NCBI GenBank assembly: GCA_040754815.1
Contig: JBFMBX010000001.1
Location: 62,001-126,000 of the forward strand
DNA: 64,000 nt
DNA from: Bellilinea sp040754815
GTDB taxonomy: Bacteria; Chloroflexota; Anaerolineae; Anaerolineales; Anaerolineaceae
Direction of reading: 5' to 3'
In this document: positions 1-8,859 of the stretch, piece by piece
How positions within the stretch are numbered: position 1 is the first letter of the stretch
How the letters are laid out: the number at the start of each line of letters is the position of its first letter
The notes under the pieces: generated by a model
The model's database searches: none
Told to the model about the DNA's origin: nothing
Seen by the model: the letters and a program-made list of their open reading frames with translations, nothing else
Made by a program: the position numbers and the translations under genes

Positions 1-577
1 GACCAGCCTGCAAGAGTATCTGAATAACCTGAAAAATGAAGCCCAGATAGATGAACAAACCTTCCGTGAGTTTGTCCGTTCTTCCCTGCTCTACGAACGA
101 GTTTTTGAAGCCATCACCAAAGATGTTCCGACGGAAGATGACTGGGTATGGGCTCGCCATATTTTAGTTGCCACTCCGGAAGAAGCCGCGGTTGTGAAGG
201 AAGCCCTGGAAAACGGCGGTGATTTTGTTCAGTTGGCAGCCCAATTCTCCACGGACACATCCAACAAAGATCGTGGCGGTGACCTGGGCTGGTTCGAGCG
301 CGGGCAAATGGTCGCTGAGTTCGAGAATGCGGTCTTTGCTATGACCGAAATCGGACAAATCAGCGAGCCGGTACAGACTCAGTACGGGTACCATATCATC
401 CAGCTGCTGGGTAAGGAACGCCGCCCGGTCAGCGAATCGCGACTCAGCACCCTCAAACAGGAAAAATTCAACAGCTGGCTGGAAGAGGTCAAAGCGAGCC
501 TTAAGATTGAAACCAATGACAACTGGCAGGATAAAGTTCCTACCGTACCAACCGTACCGCCCGAGTTGGGTTCATAA
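1..577 (+). CDS. Parvulin-type peptidyl-prolyl isomerase, C-terminal part (PrsA/SurA-like)
   Basis: The reading frame is open from the first base, so the N-terminus, and any signal peptide, lies outside the window. The visible 191 residues begin with a helical SurA_N-like segment (QEYLNNLKNEAQIDEQ...FVRSSLLYERVF). A complete parvulin rotamase domain follows: ARHILV opening strand, a GGDLGWF turn, then FENAVFAM and the closing YGYHIIQL strand. Proteins of this architecture help exported proteins fold by cis-trans isomerisation of prolyl bonds. The tail is Pro/Thr/Val rich (VPTVPTVPPELGS). It is followed by a strong intrinsic terminator. Parvulin identity is clear; extracytoplasmic location is inferred from the family. 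Confidence 0.88.
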   Translation, partial: TSLQEYLNNLKNEAQIDEQTFREFVRSSLLYERVFEAITKDVPTEDDWVWARHILVATPEEAAVVKEALENGGDFVQLAAQFSTDTSNKDRGGDLGWFERGQMVAEFENAVFAMTEIGQISEPVQTQYGYHIIQLLGKERRPVSESRLSTLKQEKFNSWLEEVKASLKIETNDNWQDKVPTVPTVPPELGS

Positions 578-600
578 TCGGCATTCTTAAACTGGTTGAT

Positions 601-636
601 GAGAGGGCAAATTTGAAAATTTGCCCTCTCGATTTT
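601..636 (+). terminator. Intrinsic terminator of the foldase gene
   Basis: A perfect 12-bp stem (GAGAGGGCAAAT / ATTTGCCCTCTC, 601-612 and 619-630) with a 6-nt loop is followed by a short T run at 632-636. The T run abuts the stop codon of the convergent smc gene. There is no comparable T run on the other side, so it should work mainly for the + strand transcript. Confidence 0.85.
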
Positions 637-3600
637 TAACGAACCATCTCTTCCCCCACTTCGTCCAATCGCAGGGATATGACCTGACTTGCCGTATCCT
701 TCCCCATCGTCACACCGTAAATCACATCCGCTACCTGTACCGTGTTGCGGTTGTGGGTTATCACAATGAACTGCGTTTTCTGACTGAGTTCCTGCAACAG
801 TTCACAGAAACGTCCCACATTGGCTTCATCCAGCATGGCATCCACCTCGTCCAACACACAAAACGGCGTGGGAGAAACTTTCAGTAACGAAAAAATCAAT
901 GCCACTGCCGTCAGGCTGCGTTCCCCGCCGGAAAGCAATGACAACCCTTGCTCTCTTCTTCCCGGAAGTCGGGCTTCGATGTCAATCCCCCCCTCGGTGG
1001 GATTTTCCTCATCTTCCAGCACCAGGCGGGCCGTTCCTCCGCCGAACAAACGGGTGAAATTTTCCTTAAACTCCACTGCAACGGCATCGAATGTCTTGCG
1101 AAATTCCTTCTTCATCAAGCCGTCCAGCTCAGCGATAATCTCCCTCAAGTCCTGATCGGCTTTCTTCAGGTCGGCCACTTGCTGAACCAGAAACTCATAG
1201 CGTTCTTTGACGGAAAGATATTCCGTGTGGGCATCGGGGTTGATTGCTCCCATCCGCCGTAATTGACTTCGCTGGCGGTTGATGTTTTCTTCCAGATCTG
1301 GCGGTATCTCTTTTACCGCCGGTAATTGTTCAACCATGCCTTCCAGCGGCAGTGGAGTAGGCCCGGCAACCTCGCCTTGATATTCAAAGGCTACAAGGCC
1401 AAAATCTTCTTCAACCCTGCGGCGTAAACTTTCCAGACTTTCCCTCAATCGGCCAAATTCCAGTTGAGCCTGTGTGGCGTGTCTCTCCGCTACGGCAGTA
1501 TTTTGCTGGGCAGCGGTTAGATCTTTTTGCAAATTTTCATAGGTCATTTCCAATTGGCCCAGCTCATCCTCAGTTGGTCTGATCTTCGCCTGAACTTCTT
1601 CGATGAGCCGGTTAATTTCCCCAACTTCGCTCTTTCGTCTGTTTTTTTCTTCTTCCAACTCTTTAAGAAGCCGGTCAAGGTGGTTCAAACGGTCGCGGTA
1701 GGTTTGCTGCTGTCGGCGGTTGTTTTCCAACGCCTGTTGAAAATCCCTCAACCGTCGGCTGGTATCCTGCAGCGCCCGTTCCATGACAGTTACCTGAGTA
1801 TTCCAGTGAATAACCTGTGACTGCAAATCTTCGAGTATCAGGGAGTTAAGGGCGCGTTGCAGTTCACGAATTCTGGCTTGAAATTGCTGGATTTCCTGAC
1901 CGACCGCATGAAGTTTTGCCTCATGGTTTTGGATTTCTTTTTCCGTTTCGGTTATCTGCTGGGTGATTTGTTGAAACTGGCTTTGATGCCAGTTCAATTT
2001 TTGACGATTTTGTTCGGTTTGCAGACTGAGTTTCTGGATAAGTTGTTGTTGGTGCTTTTCTTCTTCCTGCAAACCGCGCAGTTCCTTTTCGGCAATCTGT
2101 CGCTGCTGCTGAATTTCTTCACGCCGGGCCTCGTTCTCCCTCAAGAGAGTTTCATGTTCGGATAATTGTTTTTCCAGCAGGGTTATTTCTTCAGCCAGTT
2201 CTTTCAACTGGCGTGGCCGGGCTATTAACTCGGCACGGGTTTCCTTGCCGGCCCGCACCTCTCCGCTGCCGGAGAATACTTCTCCCTGAAGGGTGACGAT
2301 GCGTAAATCTACCGGTTGATTCTGGATGAGCCGGCGGGCTGTTTTGCGGTCTTTTACCACCCATACCCTTCCCAACAGCAGGTCAACCAATTTCTTCAAT
2401 TCATCGGCATATGAAACCAAATCGGCAGCATTACCCAACACCTGATCCTCTTTTGGTGCGGGTAATCGCGGTTCTTCACGCAGCCAGCTCAACGGAAAGA
2501 GTACCGCCCACCCCTTCTGGCTGTTTTCCAGTACCTCCAGCAATTCTTCAGGCTCTATATCATTCTCAAGCGCCAATCCTTCCAGGCGATCTCCCAAAAC
2601 GGCGGCAATCGCCGTTTCCAGTTCGGGAGAAACGTGGATGTGGCGGGGGAGCGGTTTTATGTGTTTCTCCGCTTTCTTTTGCTGGACTGCCTGAATAACC
2701 GTTTTTACCCCCTGACTCAAGCCGTTGAAGTTTTCTTCCGCTTTTTCAAGCACACTGCGTTCGGCATTTCGGCGGGTGATTTCGCCGCGCAAAGCGTTGA
2801 TCTTTTCGCGAAGCGTATCTCGACTTTCCTCTAACTGCCGTTGTTTTTTCTGTAAGGATTGGTTTTTTTCATCAACCTGCTGACGATTTTGCTGGAGGGT
2901 TTTAAGATTTTTTTGAGCATTTTGCAGTTCATATTCCGCGCGCTGGAGCGTATCCTGCAGTTGAGGCAACTGCTCTCGTAAACGCATTTCATCGCTTTTC
3001 AATCTCAACAAGCGATGGTTCAACTCCTGCTGGCGGGCTTTGAGTTCCACCTGTTGGGTTTCAAGCCGCGTCTGATTCCGCCGCATCTCCCGCAATTCAC
3101 CCTCAACCCGATCTCGCTCGGCTTTCTTTTCCGCAAATGCCCGCTGAGCAGATTGAGCCTGCTGTCTGGCTTCATTCAGAGAATTTTCTTGCGCCGTAAT
3201 TTCGCTTTGGGTCTCCTCAACCCGCTGGCAGTGCTGGCTTTCTTCTTCCTCCAATCGCGCCAGATCCAGTTGGGTTGTGGATTTTTGATCATTTATCGAG
3301 CGTTGACGCTCATCCAGAACAGCCAGAACGCGGTTGAGTTCTTCCCGCTGGTGATGAATTTCAGCCAGTTGAGCGTGCCACTCATTAAGCACCCCGCGTA
3401 AGGTTTGTATTTGGGTGCGGACTTCCTGAACCCGTTTTTCCACCTGTTGATTTTGTAACCGCGCCTGATGCAAACGGTTTTCCTGAATGGTCAGAACTTC
3501 CCTCGCGTGAGTCAATTCCCCCTGTAAACGCTGCCAGTGATAACCGTACCACTCCCGCAAAAGAAGCCTGAGATCGGCTTTGATGCGTTCGTACTCAATC

Positions 3601-4241
3601 ACCCGCGCAGCCTGTTTTTCAAGGCTTTTCAGGCGCGGCTCCAGCTCACTGAGGATATCCTGCACCCGTTCCAGATTCCGGCGGGTGGCATCCAAACGGT
3701 TCAAAGCCTCTTCCCGCCGTGCGCGGTACAAACCAATGCCGGCTGCCTCCTCAAAGAATTTACGCCTTTCCTCCGGACGAAGCGATAAAGCCGCATCCAC
3801 CAGGCCCTGCCCGATGACCGTATACGTCCGTTCTGCCAGACCAGATTGAGCCAGAATTTCCGATATTTCCTTCAATCTGACTCTTTGCCCGTTGAGCAGA
3901 TATTCATTCTGCCCATCGCGATAAGCACGCCGCGCAATGGAAACCTCGCTGAAATCAATCGGCAGCCAGCCGTCTTCGTTTTCAAAAATAATGGTGGCTG
4001 AAGCCATGCTGGCCCGCGGGCGCAATTCGGAGCCTGCAAAGATCATGTCCTCCGTTTTACGCCCCCGCAAGAGGGTGTAGGATTGTTCCCCCAGCACCCA
4101 GCGGATAGCATCCGCGATGTTCGATTTTCCCGACCCATTTGGCCCAACAATGGCTGTAATCTTGCCGGGAAACTCAAATACGGTGCGGCTGGCAAATGTC
4201 TTGTAGCCTTGCAATTCAAGGGTTCTCAATCGGTTTGTCAT
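636..4241 (-). CDS. smc: Chromosome segregation ATPase SMC
   Basis: The protein is the ATPase arm of the SMC-ScpAB condensin that organises and helps separate chromosomes. It has about 1,201 residues, the usual length. Walker A GPNGSGKS is at residues 33-40. Two long Gln/Glu/Arg-rich coiled coils flank a hinge (around ...VLGDRLEGLAL...). The C-terminal head carries the signature LSGGERSLTAVAL and Walker B FCVLDEVDAML. I chose the ATG at 4241 (MTNRLRTLEL) because this is where SMC homology starts; an in-frame start at 4289 would add 16 unrelated residues. It lies 31 nt downstream of rnc, a common bacterial pairing, and scpA is 3.2 kb away in divergent orientation. Confidence 0.97.
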   Translation of the reverse strand: MTNRLRTLELQGYKTFASRTVFEFPGKITAIVGPNGSGKSNIADAIRWVLGEQSYTLLRGRKTEDMIFAGSELRPRASMASATIIFENEDGWLPIDFSEVSIARRAYRDGQNEYLLNGQRVRLKEISEILAQSGLAERTYTVIGQGLVDAALSLRPEERRKFFEEAAGIGLYRARREEALNRLDATRRNLERVQDILSELEPRLKSLEKQAARVIEYERIKADLRLLLREWYGYHWQRLQGELTHAREVLTIQENRLHQARLQNQQVEKRVQEVRTQIQTLRGVLNEWHAQLAEIHHQREELNRVLAVLDERQRSINDQKSTTQLDLARLEEEESQHCQRVEETQSEITAQENSLNEARQQAQSAQRAFAEKKAERDRVEGELREMRRNQTRLETQQVELKARQQELNHRLLRLKSDEMRLREQLPQLQDTLQRAEYELQNAQKNLKTLQQNRQQVDEKNQSLQKKQRQLEESRDTLREKINALRGEITRRNAERSVLEKAEENFNGLSQGVKTVIQAVQQKKAEKHIKPLPRHIHVSPELETAIAAVLGDRLEGLALENDIEPEELLEVLENSQKGWAVLFPLSWLREEPRLPAPKEDQVLGNAADLVSYADELKKLVDLLLGRVWVVKDRKTARRLIQNQPVDLRIVTLQGEVFSGSGEVRAGKETRAELIARPRQLKELAEEITLLEKQLSEHETLLRENEARREEIQQQRQIAEKELRGLQEEEKHQQQLIQKLSLQTEQNRQKLNWHQSQFQQITQQITETEKEIQNHEAKLHAVGQEIQQFQARIRELQRALNSLILEDLQSQVIHWNTQVTVMERALQDTSRRLRDFQQALENNRRQQQTYRDRLNHLDRLLKELEEEKNRRKSEVGEINRLIEEVQAKIRPTEDELGQLEMTYENLQKDLTAAQQNTAVAERHATQAQLEFGRLRESLESLRRRVEEDFGLVAFEYQGEVAGPTPLPLEGMVEQLPAVKEIPPDLEENINRQRSQLRRMGAINPDAHTEYLSVKERYEFLVQQVADLKKADQDLREIIAELDGLMKKEFRKTFDAVAVEFKENFTRLFGGGTARLVLEDEENPTEGGIDIEARLPGRREQGLSLLSGGERSLTAVALIFSLLKVSPTPFCVLDEVDAMLDEANVGRFCELLQELSQKTQFIVITHNRNTVQVADVIYGVTMGKDTASQVISLRLDEVGEEMVR

Positions 4242-4272
4242 GAATAGCTCTTTATGGAAATTCGGTACCGGC

Positions 4273-4992
4273 CTAAAAGACCAGTCCAATTTTTTCTAAT
4301 GCTTTACGGGCTGCATTTTTTGCGGCTGCCTGCTTGCTCGGGCCAACCCCCTCGGCATAAACTTCTCCGCCAATGATGACCGCTACTTCAAACTGCTTGG
4401 AGTGGTCCGGTCCCTGTTCTGCCCGGGTTATGTACTGCGGAGCATGAAAACCCTGGGATTGCGCCCACTCCTGCAACAAACTTTTTGGATCCTCGTTTTT
4501 TCGGTTTACTAGGATATCCTCCGCTGCCGGTTCCAGCAACGGCAACAGGAATTGCTCGACCTTCTCAATGCCGCCATCCAGATAAATTGCACCGACGAGC
4601 GCCTCAAAGGTATCACACAAAAGGGCTGAACGATCTCTACCTCCCCCTTGCGATTCACCGCGCCCCAGCCGCATGGCATTGCCCAATTTGATCTGACGGG
4701 CAAAATCGGCTAACTGTTCCGTGTGCACCAACGCAGAACGCATGCGGGTCAGGTCGCCTTCCGGCATTTCGGGGTAATGATGATACAGCCACGCCCCAAC
4801 CACAAAATCCAGAACGGCATCCCCTAAAAACTCCAACCGTTCGTTATCTTCCAGTGCCTCCGGGTGCTCGTTCAGGTATGAACGGTGAGTCAGAGCACGA
4901 TGTAAAAGTAATGAATCGTTAAATTTCAAACCCAACCGGGATGCCAGCTCTTCAGGCGATTCCTGCCCAAATGGCAGATCACCGTTTTCCAT
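4273..4992 (-). CDS. rnc: Ribonuclease III
   Basis: This enzyme cleaves double-stranded RNA in rRNA maturation and mRNA turnover. The 239-residue protein has the RNase III signature NERLEFLGDAVLD near residue 50, the second catalytic acidic cluster (CDTFEALVGAIYLDGG) near residue 120, and a C-terminal dsRNA-binding domain ending AAKNAARKALEKIG. The start at 4992 (MENGDLPFG) has a good GGAGG eight bases upstream; the longer frame to 5052 has none. It sits in the run moaC > moaD-E > thrC > rnc > smc, separated from thrC by 94 nt and from smc by 31 nt. Confidence 0.96.
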   Translation of the reverse strand: MENGDLPFGQESPEELASRLGLKFNDSLLLHRALTHRSYLNEHPEALEDNERLEFLGDAVLDFVVGAWLYHHYPEMPEGDLTRMRSALVHTEQLADFARQIKLGNAMRLGRGESQGGGRDRSALLCDTFEALVGAIYLDGGIEKVEQFLLPLLEPAAEDILVNRKNEDPKSLLQEWAQSQGFHAPQYITRAEQGPDHSKQFEVAVIIGGEVYAEGVGPSKQAAAKNAARKALEKIGLVF

Positions 4993-5086
4993 AGATATTC
5001 CTCCGTGGAACTCAAGGGGCGCAAGCCACCCAGCCGGTTCGCTGACGCTCAAGTAGCTCGCGTTCCTTTAGTTCAAAAGATTGGTT

Positions 5087-6184
5087 TTATGGGTAATATT
5101 TTAACCCAATTCCACTTAATACGGCAACTGCTGGCTGAGGGATTTCCCCAATCCGTCTTTTCAGCGCTGCCCATGCCAGTGCAGAAGTCGGTTCAACATA
5201 ATGGCCTCTTCTGCCCAACTCCTCAAAGCCTGCTTGAATCTCCTCTTCTTCTATTGAGAGAAACTCTCCGCCGCTTTCCAGCACCTCTTTCAACAATGCC
5301 CTGCCCCGAACCGGCTGGCGCACTCTAACTCCCTCGGCCAGCGTGGGGGCTTCACCTGCGGTTTGCATGGCTTCAAAACCGGAATGAAAAGCACGCACCA
5401 GCGGGTCACATGCCGCCGCCTGCACGCCGATGAAATACGGTAATCGCTCAATATAACCGGCTTTCTTCAATGCGGCAAAACCCCGCACGATCCCGAGCAG
5501 CAACCCTCCATGACCTACCGGTGCAACCACACTACCAGGCACTTTTTTTCCCATCTGTTCCCAGATTTCATAGGCAATGGTAGCAATACCCATTAAACCA
5601 AACGGCAAATAAGCATGGCTGGCATAAGGCACGCCGCGTTCCGCTTCTTCCAGAACTGCGCGCGCCGCTTCGGAACGCGGACCGGGAACAGCCATCAATT
5701 TCGCTCCGTACATTTCGATTTGCCGCCGTTTGGGACCGGCAGCGCTTTCCGGCACATAGATACGGCACCCCATGCCTGCCCGCGCCGCATAGGCAGCAAA
5801 GGAAGCACCGGCATTGCCAGAAGAATCCTCAACGGCTTCCTTCACCCCGCGTCCAACCAGCTGGCTGACCAGCACAGCACTGCCGCGGTCTTTGTATGAT
5901 CCGCTGGGGTTCATGCTTTCCATCTTCAAAGCAACCGGTTGGTCGCCGATGACATCCCAAAGCAGAGGGGTGTTACCCTCTCCCAATGTCACAATCGGAG
6001 CGCCGGAAACCAATGCAAAAGATGTGCGATACCGCCAGTAACCCGGCAGATGGTTTTCAATGGCCTCGACCGAAAATTCGGGCACCTCATCATAATCGTA
6101 AATTCCCCCGCATTGCGGGCATCGAAACGGCACTCCCTTTTCCGGGTAGGGTTGACCACAATCCACACAGCGAATTACCGGCAT
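5087..6184 (-). CDS. thrC: Threonine synthase (PLP-dependent)
   Basis: It converts O-phosphohomoserine to threonine. The 365-residue protein starts with a zinc-ribbon (C6-x2-C9 and C22-x2-C25), as in many thermophile and Chloroflexi threonine synthases. The fold-type II PLP domain follows, with the Schiff-base lysine K98 in NPSGSYKDRGS and the phosphate-binding DSSGNAGASFAAYAAR motif. A start at 6184 has AAGGGG 8 nt upstream and lies 4 nt past the moaD-E stop, so translation is probably coupled. A partial homoserine kinase (thrB), the preceding step, is at the far right end of the window. Related PLP enzymes such as cysteate synthase are possible but less likely. Confidence 0.88.
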   Translation of the reverse strand: MPVIRCVDCGQPYPEKGVPFRCPQCGGIYDYDEVPEFSVEAIENHLPGYWRYRTSFALVSGAPIVTLGEGNTPLLWDVIGDQPVALKMESMNPSGSYKDRGSAVLVSQLVGRGVKEAVEDSSGNAGASFAAYAARAGMGCRIYVPESAAGPKRRQIEMYGAKLMAVPGPRSEAARAVLEEAERGVPYASHAYLPFGLMGIATIAYEIWEQMGKKVPGSVVAPVGHGGLLLGIVRGFAALKKAGYIERLPYFIGVQAAACDPLVRAFHSGFEAMQTAGEAPTLAEGVRVRQPVRGRALLKEVLESGGEFLSIEEEEIQAGFEELGRRGHYVEPTSALAWAALKRRIGEIPQPAVAVLSGIGLKYYP

Positions 6185-6187
6185 TGT

Positions 6188-6898
6188 TTATTCCCCTTTC
6201 TTGGGGTGATAACTTCCCTCCACCCACTCCTCGCCATTGGGCATAATTTCTTTCTTCCACACCGGCACAATTTCTTTCAAACGGTCAATCCCATAGCGGG
6301 CGGCTTCAAACACACCGCTATCGCGATGAGCCGCAGTGCAGGCGATCATCACCGTGGGTGTGCGCGGTTTCAGGTAGCCGATACGCTGGATGATGGCAAT
6401 CCCTTCCACCGCCGGCCAGCGGCTGCGGATTTCGGCTGCAACCTGCGCCATTTTCGCTTCCGCCATCGGCACATACGCTTCATATTCCAGCGCAATTGTC
6501 TGGTGCGCTTCGCCCCGCTGCGTTTCGCCGCGCACCATACCGGTAAATATGCAGGCGGCACCGGTTGTCGGCAGCGTAATCTGGTCAAGGATCTCGTTCA
6601 AATCCAACTCATCGCTGGTTATCCGGAAGATGGTGGGCGGGCTGCCGCCGCTTACCGGGGGGAAAAAAGCCACCTCATCTCCCGGCTTTACTTCGATGCT
6701 ATCATCCGCATATTGTTGATTGACGGCGACCAGCACACTGGTCAGCCGCTCCTGAAGTATTGGATATCGCTGAGAAATGATTTCTTTAAGCCGGGCTACA
6801 TTGATGGAGGTGGTGGTGGATATCAATTCACTCTCCACACCACTCAAATCTTTTAGATGAGCAAAAAACAGAACCCTGACCACTGGTTGCTCATTCAT
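6188..6898 (-). CDS. MoaD-MoaE fusion, molybdopterin synthase
   Basis: Molybdopterin synthase inserts two sulfurs into precursor Z during molybdenum cofactor synthesis. It is normally two proteins: small MoaD carries the thiocarboxylate and MoaE is catalytic. Here one 236-residue chain holds both. The ubiquitin-like MoaD half covers residues 1-85, ending FFPPVSGG. MoaE covers about 89-236, with FTGMVRG, AAHRDSGVFEAARYGID and the WKKEIMPNGEEW lysine region. MoaD chemistry needs a free C-terminal Gly-Gly, but here G84-G85 is internal and followed by SPP, so cleavage is expected. The start at 6898 is preferred over 6907 because the GGAG lies 9 nt before it. The gene overlaps the moaC stop by 8 nt. 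Confidence 0.9.
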   Translation of the reverse strand: MNEQPVVRVLFFAHLKDLSGVESELISTTTSINVARLKEIISQRYPILQERLTSVLVAVNQQYADDSIEVKPGDEVAFFPPVSGGSPPTIFRITSDELDLNEILDQITLPTTGAACIFTGMVRGETQRGEAHQTIALEYEAYVPMAEAKMAQVAAEIRSRWPAVEGIAIIQRIGYLKPRTPTVMIACTAAHRDSGVFEAARYGIDRLKEIVPVWKKEIMPNGEEWVEGSYHPKKGE

Positions 6899-7373
6899 TG
6901 ATGACATCTCCGCTCATTCCACCATGTTTTTCTACCAGCCGGATATTTTGAATGCGAGCCGTTTTCTCCACTGCCTTGACCATGTCATACACCGTTAGGG
7001 CTGCAACCGCCACAGCGGTTAATGCTTCCATCTCAACCCCCGTCTTTCCCGTGCTTTTCAGCCGAGCGGTAATTTCGATACCCGGCAGATCATCACGAAT
7101 TTGTAAATCTACCTGAACCTGATCAATTGGTATGGGATGACACAGGGGAATCAACTCCGCGGTGCGCTTGGCCGCCTGAATACCGGCGATTTGTGCAACG
7201 GTGAGGACATCTCCCTTTTTCATCAAGCCGGCGCGAATCAGGTCAATTGTTTCTGGTTTGAGGTGAACTTCGCCTCTGGCAACGGCCAGCCGTTGTGTTT
7301 CCGGTTTGTGGCCAACGTCCACCATGTGGGCGCGCCCCTCATCATCAATATGAGATAGCGTTGTACCTGACAT
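6891..7373 (-). CDS. moaC: Cyclic pyranopterin monophosphate synthase MoaC
   Basis: MoaC carries out the second reaction of molybdenum cofactor biosynthesis, forming the cyclic pyranopterin phosphate with MoaA. From the ATG at 7373 the protein is 160 residues, the standard length. It shows the family motifs MVDVG, LIPLCHPI and GVEMEALTAVAVAALTVYDM. The frame runs open to 7466, but the -10 box TATAAT (7381-7386) lies inside that extension, only 7 nt upstream of 7373, so the shorter leaderless start is the likely one. First gene of the moa-thrC-rnc-smc run; moaA is not in the window. Confidence 0.95.
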   Translation of the reverse strand: MSGTTLSHIDDEGRAHMVDVGHKPETQRLAVARGEVHLKPETIDLIRAGLMKKGDVLTVAQIAGIQAAKRTAELIPLCHPIPIDQVQVDLQIRDDLPGIEITARLKSTGKTGVEMEALTAVAVAALTVYDMVKAVEKTARIQNIRLVEKHGGMSGDVINE

Positions 7374-7380
7374 AGTCCAA

Positions 7381-7436
7381 ATTATACTGCCTTTCCCGGC
7401 CAGACGCCGTATTATCCTGCTCATGATGATATAATC
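7381..7436. promoter_or_regulatory. Divergent moaC / scpA promoter pair
   Basis: Only 69 bp separate the two divergent starts. On the minus strand TATAAT occupies 7381-7386, 7 nt before the moaC ATG (7373). On the plus strand an extended box TGATATAAT occupies 7427-7435, 7 nt before the scpA ATG (7443). Neither gene has a Shine-Dalgarno sequence, and there is no room for one downstream of the predicted transcription start. Both mRNAs should therefore be leaderless. Motif reading only. Confidence 0.65.
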
Positions 7437-7442
7437 ACCGGC

Positions 7443-8258
7443 ATGAATGTGCAAATTGCCGCCCATCAGGCCGAAAACTATCAGGTTAACACCGAGGTTT
7501 TCAGCGGCCCGTTGGATTTACTGCTCGAACTGATCGAAAGAGCCGAACTGGATATTACCCGTCTTGCACTGGCACAGGTAACCGATCAATACCTTGAATA
7601 CCTGCACCGTTTGCAAGAGCAAAACGCCGCCGAAGTTTCGGCCTTTCTGGTCATTGCTGCGCGGCTGGTGCAGATCAAATCGGCAGCTTTGCTGCCACGC
7701 CCTCAACCTGTGGAATCTTCCCAGCCGGAAGAAGATCCCGCCGAAGCGCTGGCCCGCCAGTTGATTCTTTATAAACGGTTTAAGGAACTGGCACATTTCC
7801 TTCAACAGCGGGAAGAAAACAACCTGCGCACTTACCTGCGGCTCGCCCCGCCTCCACATCCTCTCCCTACGGCGCGCCTAGATCTGAGCGGCCTGACATT
7901 GCAAGATCTCATGGAAGCGGCTCGATCCGTTTTCTTCAACAAGCCAACCCTTACCGCTCTGGATCGTGTGGTGAAAATGCCGCGCATCACCATTCGCGAA
8001 AAAATTCAAATTATCATTCACCGACTGCGCACAGCAGGTTTGACCACTTTCCGTTCTCTCTTGCATCCGAATGTCAGCCGTGTGGAAATTGTGGTCACTT
8101 TTCTAGCCTTGTTAGAACTGGTAAAACGCCGCATTGTGGCTGCCCAGCAAAACGGCTTATTTTCGGATATCGAAGTACTACCCATCCATGAACTGGGCGA
8201 AGAGGTGGAAACAATCAACTGGGAAGAAGACGAAGAAGATCCGGCAATGGGTGGCTGA
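7443..8258 (+). CDS. scpA: Segregation and condensation protein A
   Basis: ScpA is the kleisin that bridges the SMC heads. The 271-residue protein starts with the typical ScpA opening (VFSGPLDLLLELIERAELDI) near residue 20, followed by FLVIAARLVQIKSAALLPR. The C-terminal winged helix ends in VTFLALLELVKRR. The acidic tail (EEDEEDPAMGG) is usual for the family. No scpB follows; the next gene is convergent and only touches the stop codon. It is likely translated from a leaderless mRNA (-10 box 7 nt upstream). Confidence 0.95.
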   Translation: MNVQIAAHQAENYQVNTEVFSGPLDLLLELIERAELDITRLALAQVTDQYLEYLHRLQEQNAAEVSAFLVIAARLVQIKSAALLPRPQPVESSQPEEDPAEALARQLILYKRFKELAHFLQQREENNLRTYLRLAPPPHPLPTARLDLSGLTLQDLMEAARSVFFNKPTLTALDRVVKMPRITIREKIQIIIHRLRTAGLTTFRSLLHPNVSRVEIVVTFLALLELVKRRIVAAQQNGLFSDIEVLPIHELGEEVETINWEEDEEDPAMGG

Positions 8259-8828
8259 TTAGCCTGCTTCCTCACCGTCTTGCGATTGGCCGGTCTCTTC
8301 ATCAGGAACCAATTCAACCGGCAGCCGTCCGCTCACCCACACAATCATCATGTTCAGGTCATATTCATGGGTCGAGTCATCAGGGTTGGCTTGCACAAAA
8401 GCATCATCCAGACTGACAAAGGTATCTTTCTCCGGCCAGCGGGTCAAAAAACCGGGCAGCACCGAACGATCTGCTTCCACCGGTAAAACCTCCCATCCGC
8501 GGGCTTTCAAAAATTCAACCACTTTGCCGGCCAGATCGGGGTGAAGTTCGTACCATGCCTGACAGATCTGCGCTACCATCTCCGGAGAACGTTCAAAAGC
8601 CGAAACCGCAGCACGGCTCTTTAAACTTACCGGCGCCAGCACACTGTTGCGAAAGCCGGCAACTTTGACCAGTTTCTTCACCAGACGGTTAATGGCCGCC
8701 TGTCTCTGCCCGGCAAGACGGTCAAAATTACCGAACACCTCCTGCAATAATTTCAGGCGGTATTCCGGCAGCATGAATTCATTAATGGCATGAAAGGGGA
8801 TGAATCGGACTTTCTTTTCTTCGCTCAT
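8259..8828 (-). CDS. Conserved hypothetical protein, unknown family
   Basis: The 189-residue soluble protein is not one I recognise. It has no signal peptide or membrane segment. It opens with VRFIPFHAINEFMLPEYRLKLL, has a basic helical middle (RQAAINRLVKKLVKVAGFRN) and ends in a Glu/Asp-rich tail. Residues around GWEVLPVEADRSVLPGFLTRWP look like a compact alpha/beta domain. The ATG at 8828 lies 8 nt downstream of TATAAT (8837-8842, minus strand), indicating a leaderless start. It is convergent with scpA, with which it abuts. Codon use looks like its neighbours. No function is proposed. Confidence 0.75.
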   Translation of the reverse strand: MSEEKKVRFIPFHAINEFMLPEYRLKLLQEVFGNFDRLAGQRQAAINRLVKKLVKVAGFRNSVLAPVSLKSRAAVSAFERSPEMVAQICQAWYELHPDLAGKVVEFLKARGWEVLPVEADRSVLPGFLTRWPEKDTFVSLDDAFVQANPDDSTHEYDLNMMIVWVSGRLPVELVPDEETGQSQDGEEAG

Positions 8829-8859
8829 GGGGGGCAATTATAACCGAAAACCCCAAATT

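Noticed and set aside
636..4241. Several plus-strand frames opposite smc
   Set aside because: They are mirror shadows of the coiled-coil codons, lacking ribosome binding sites and known domains.
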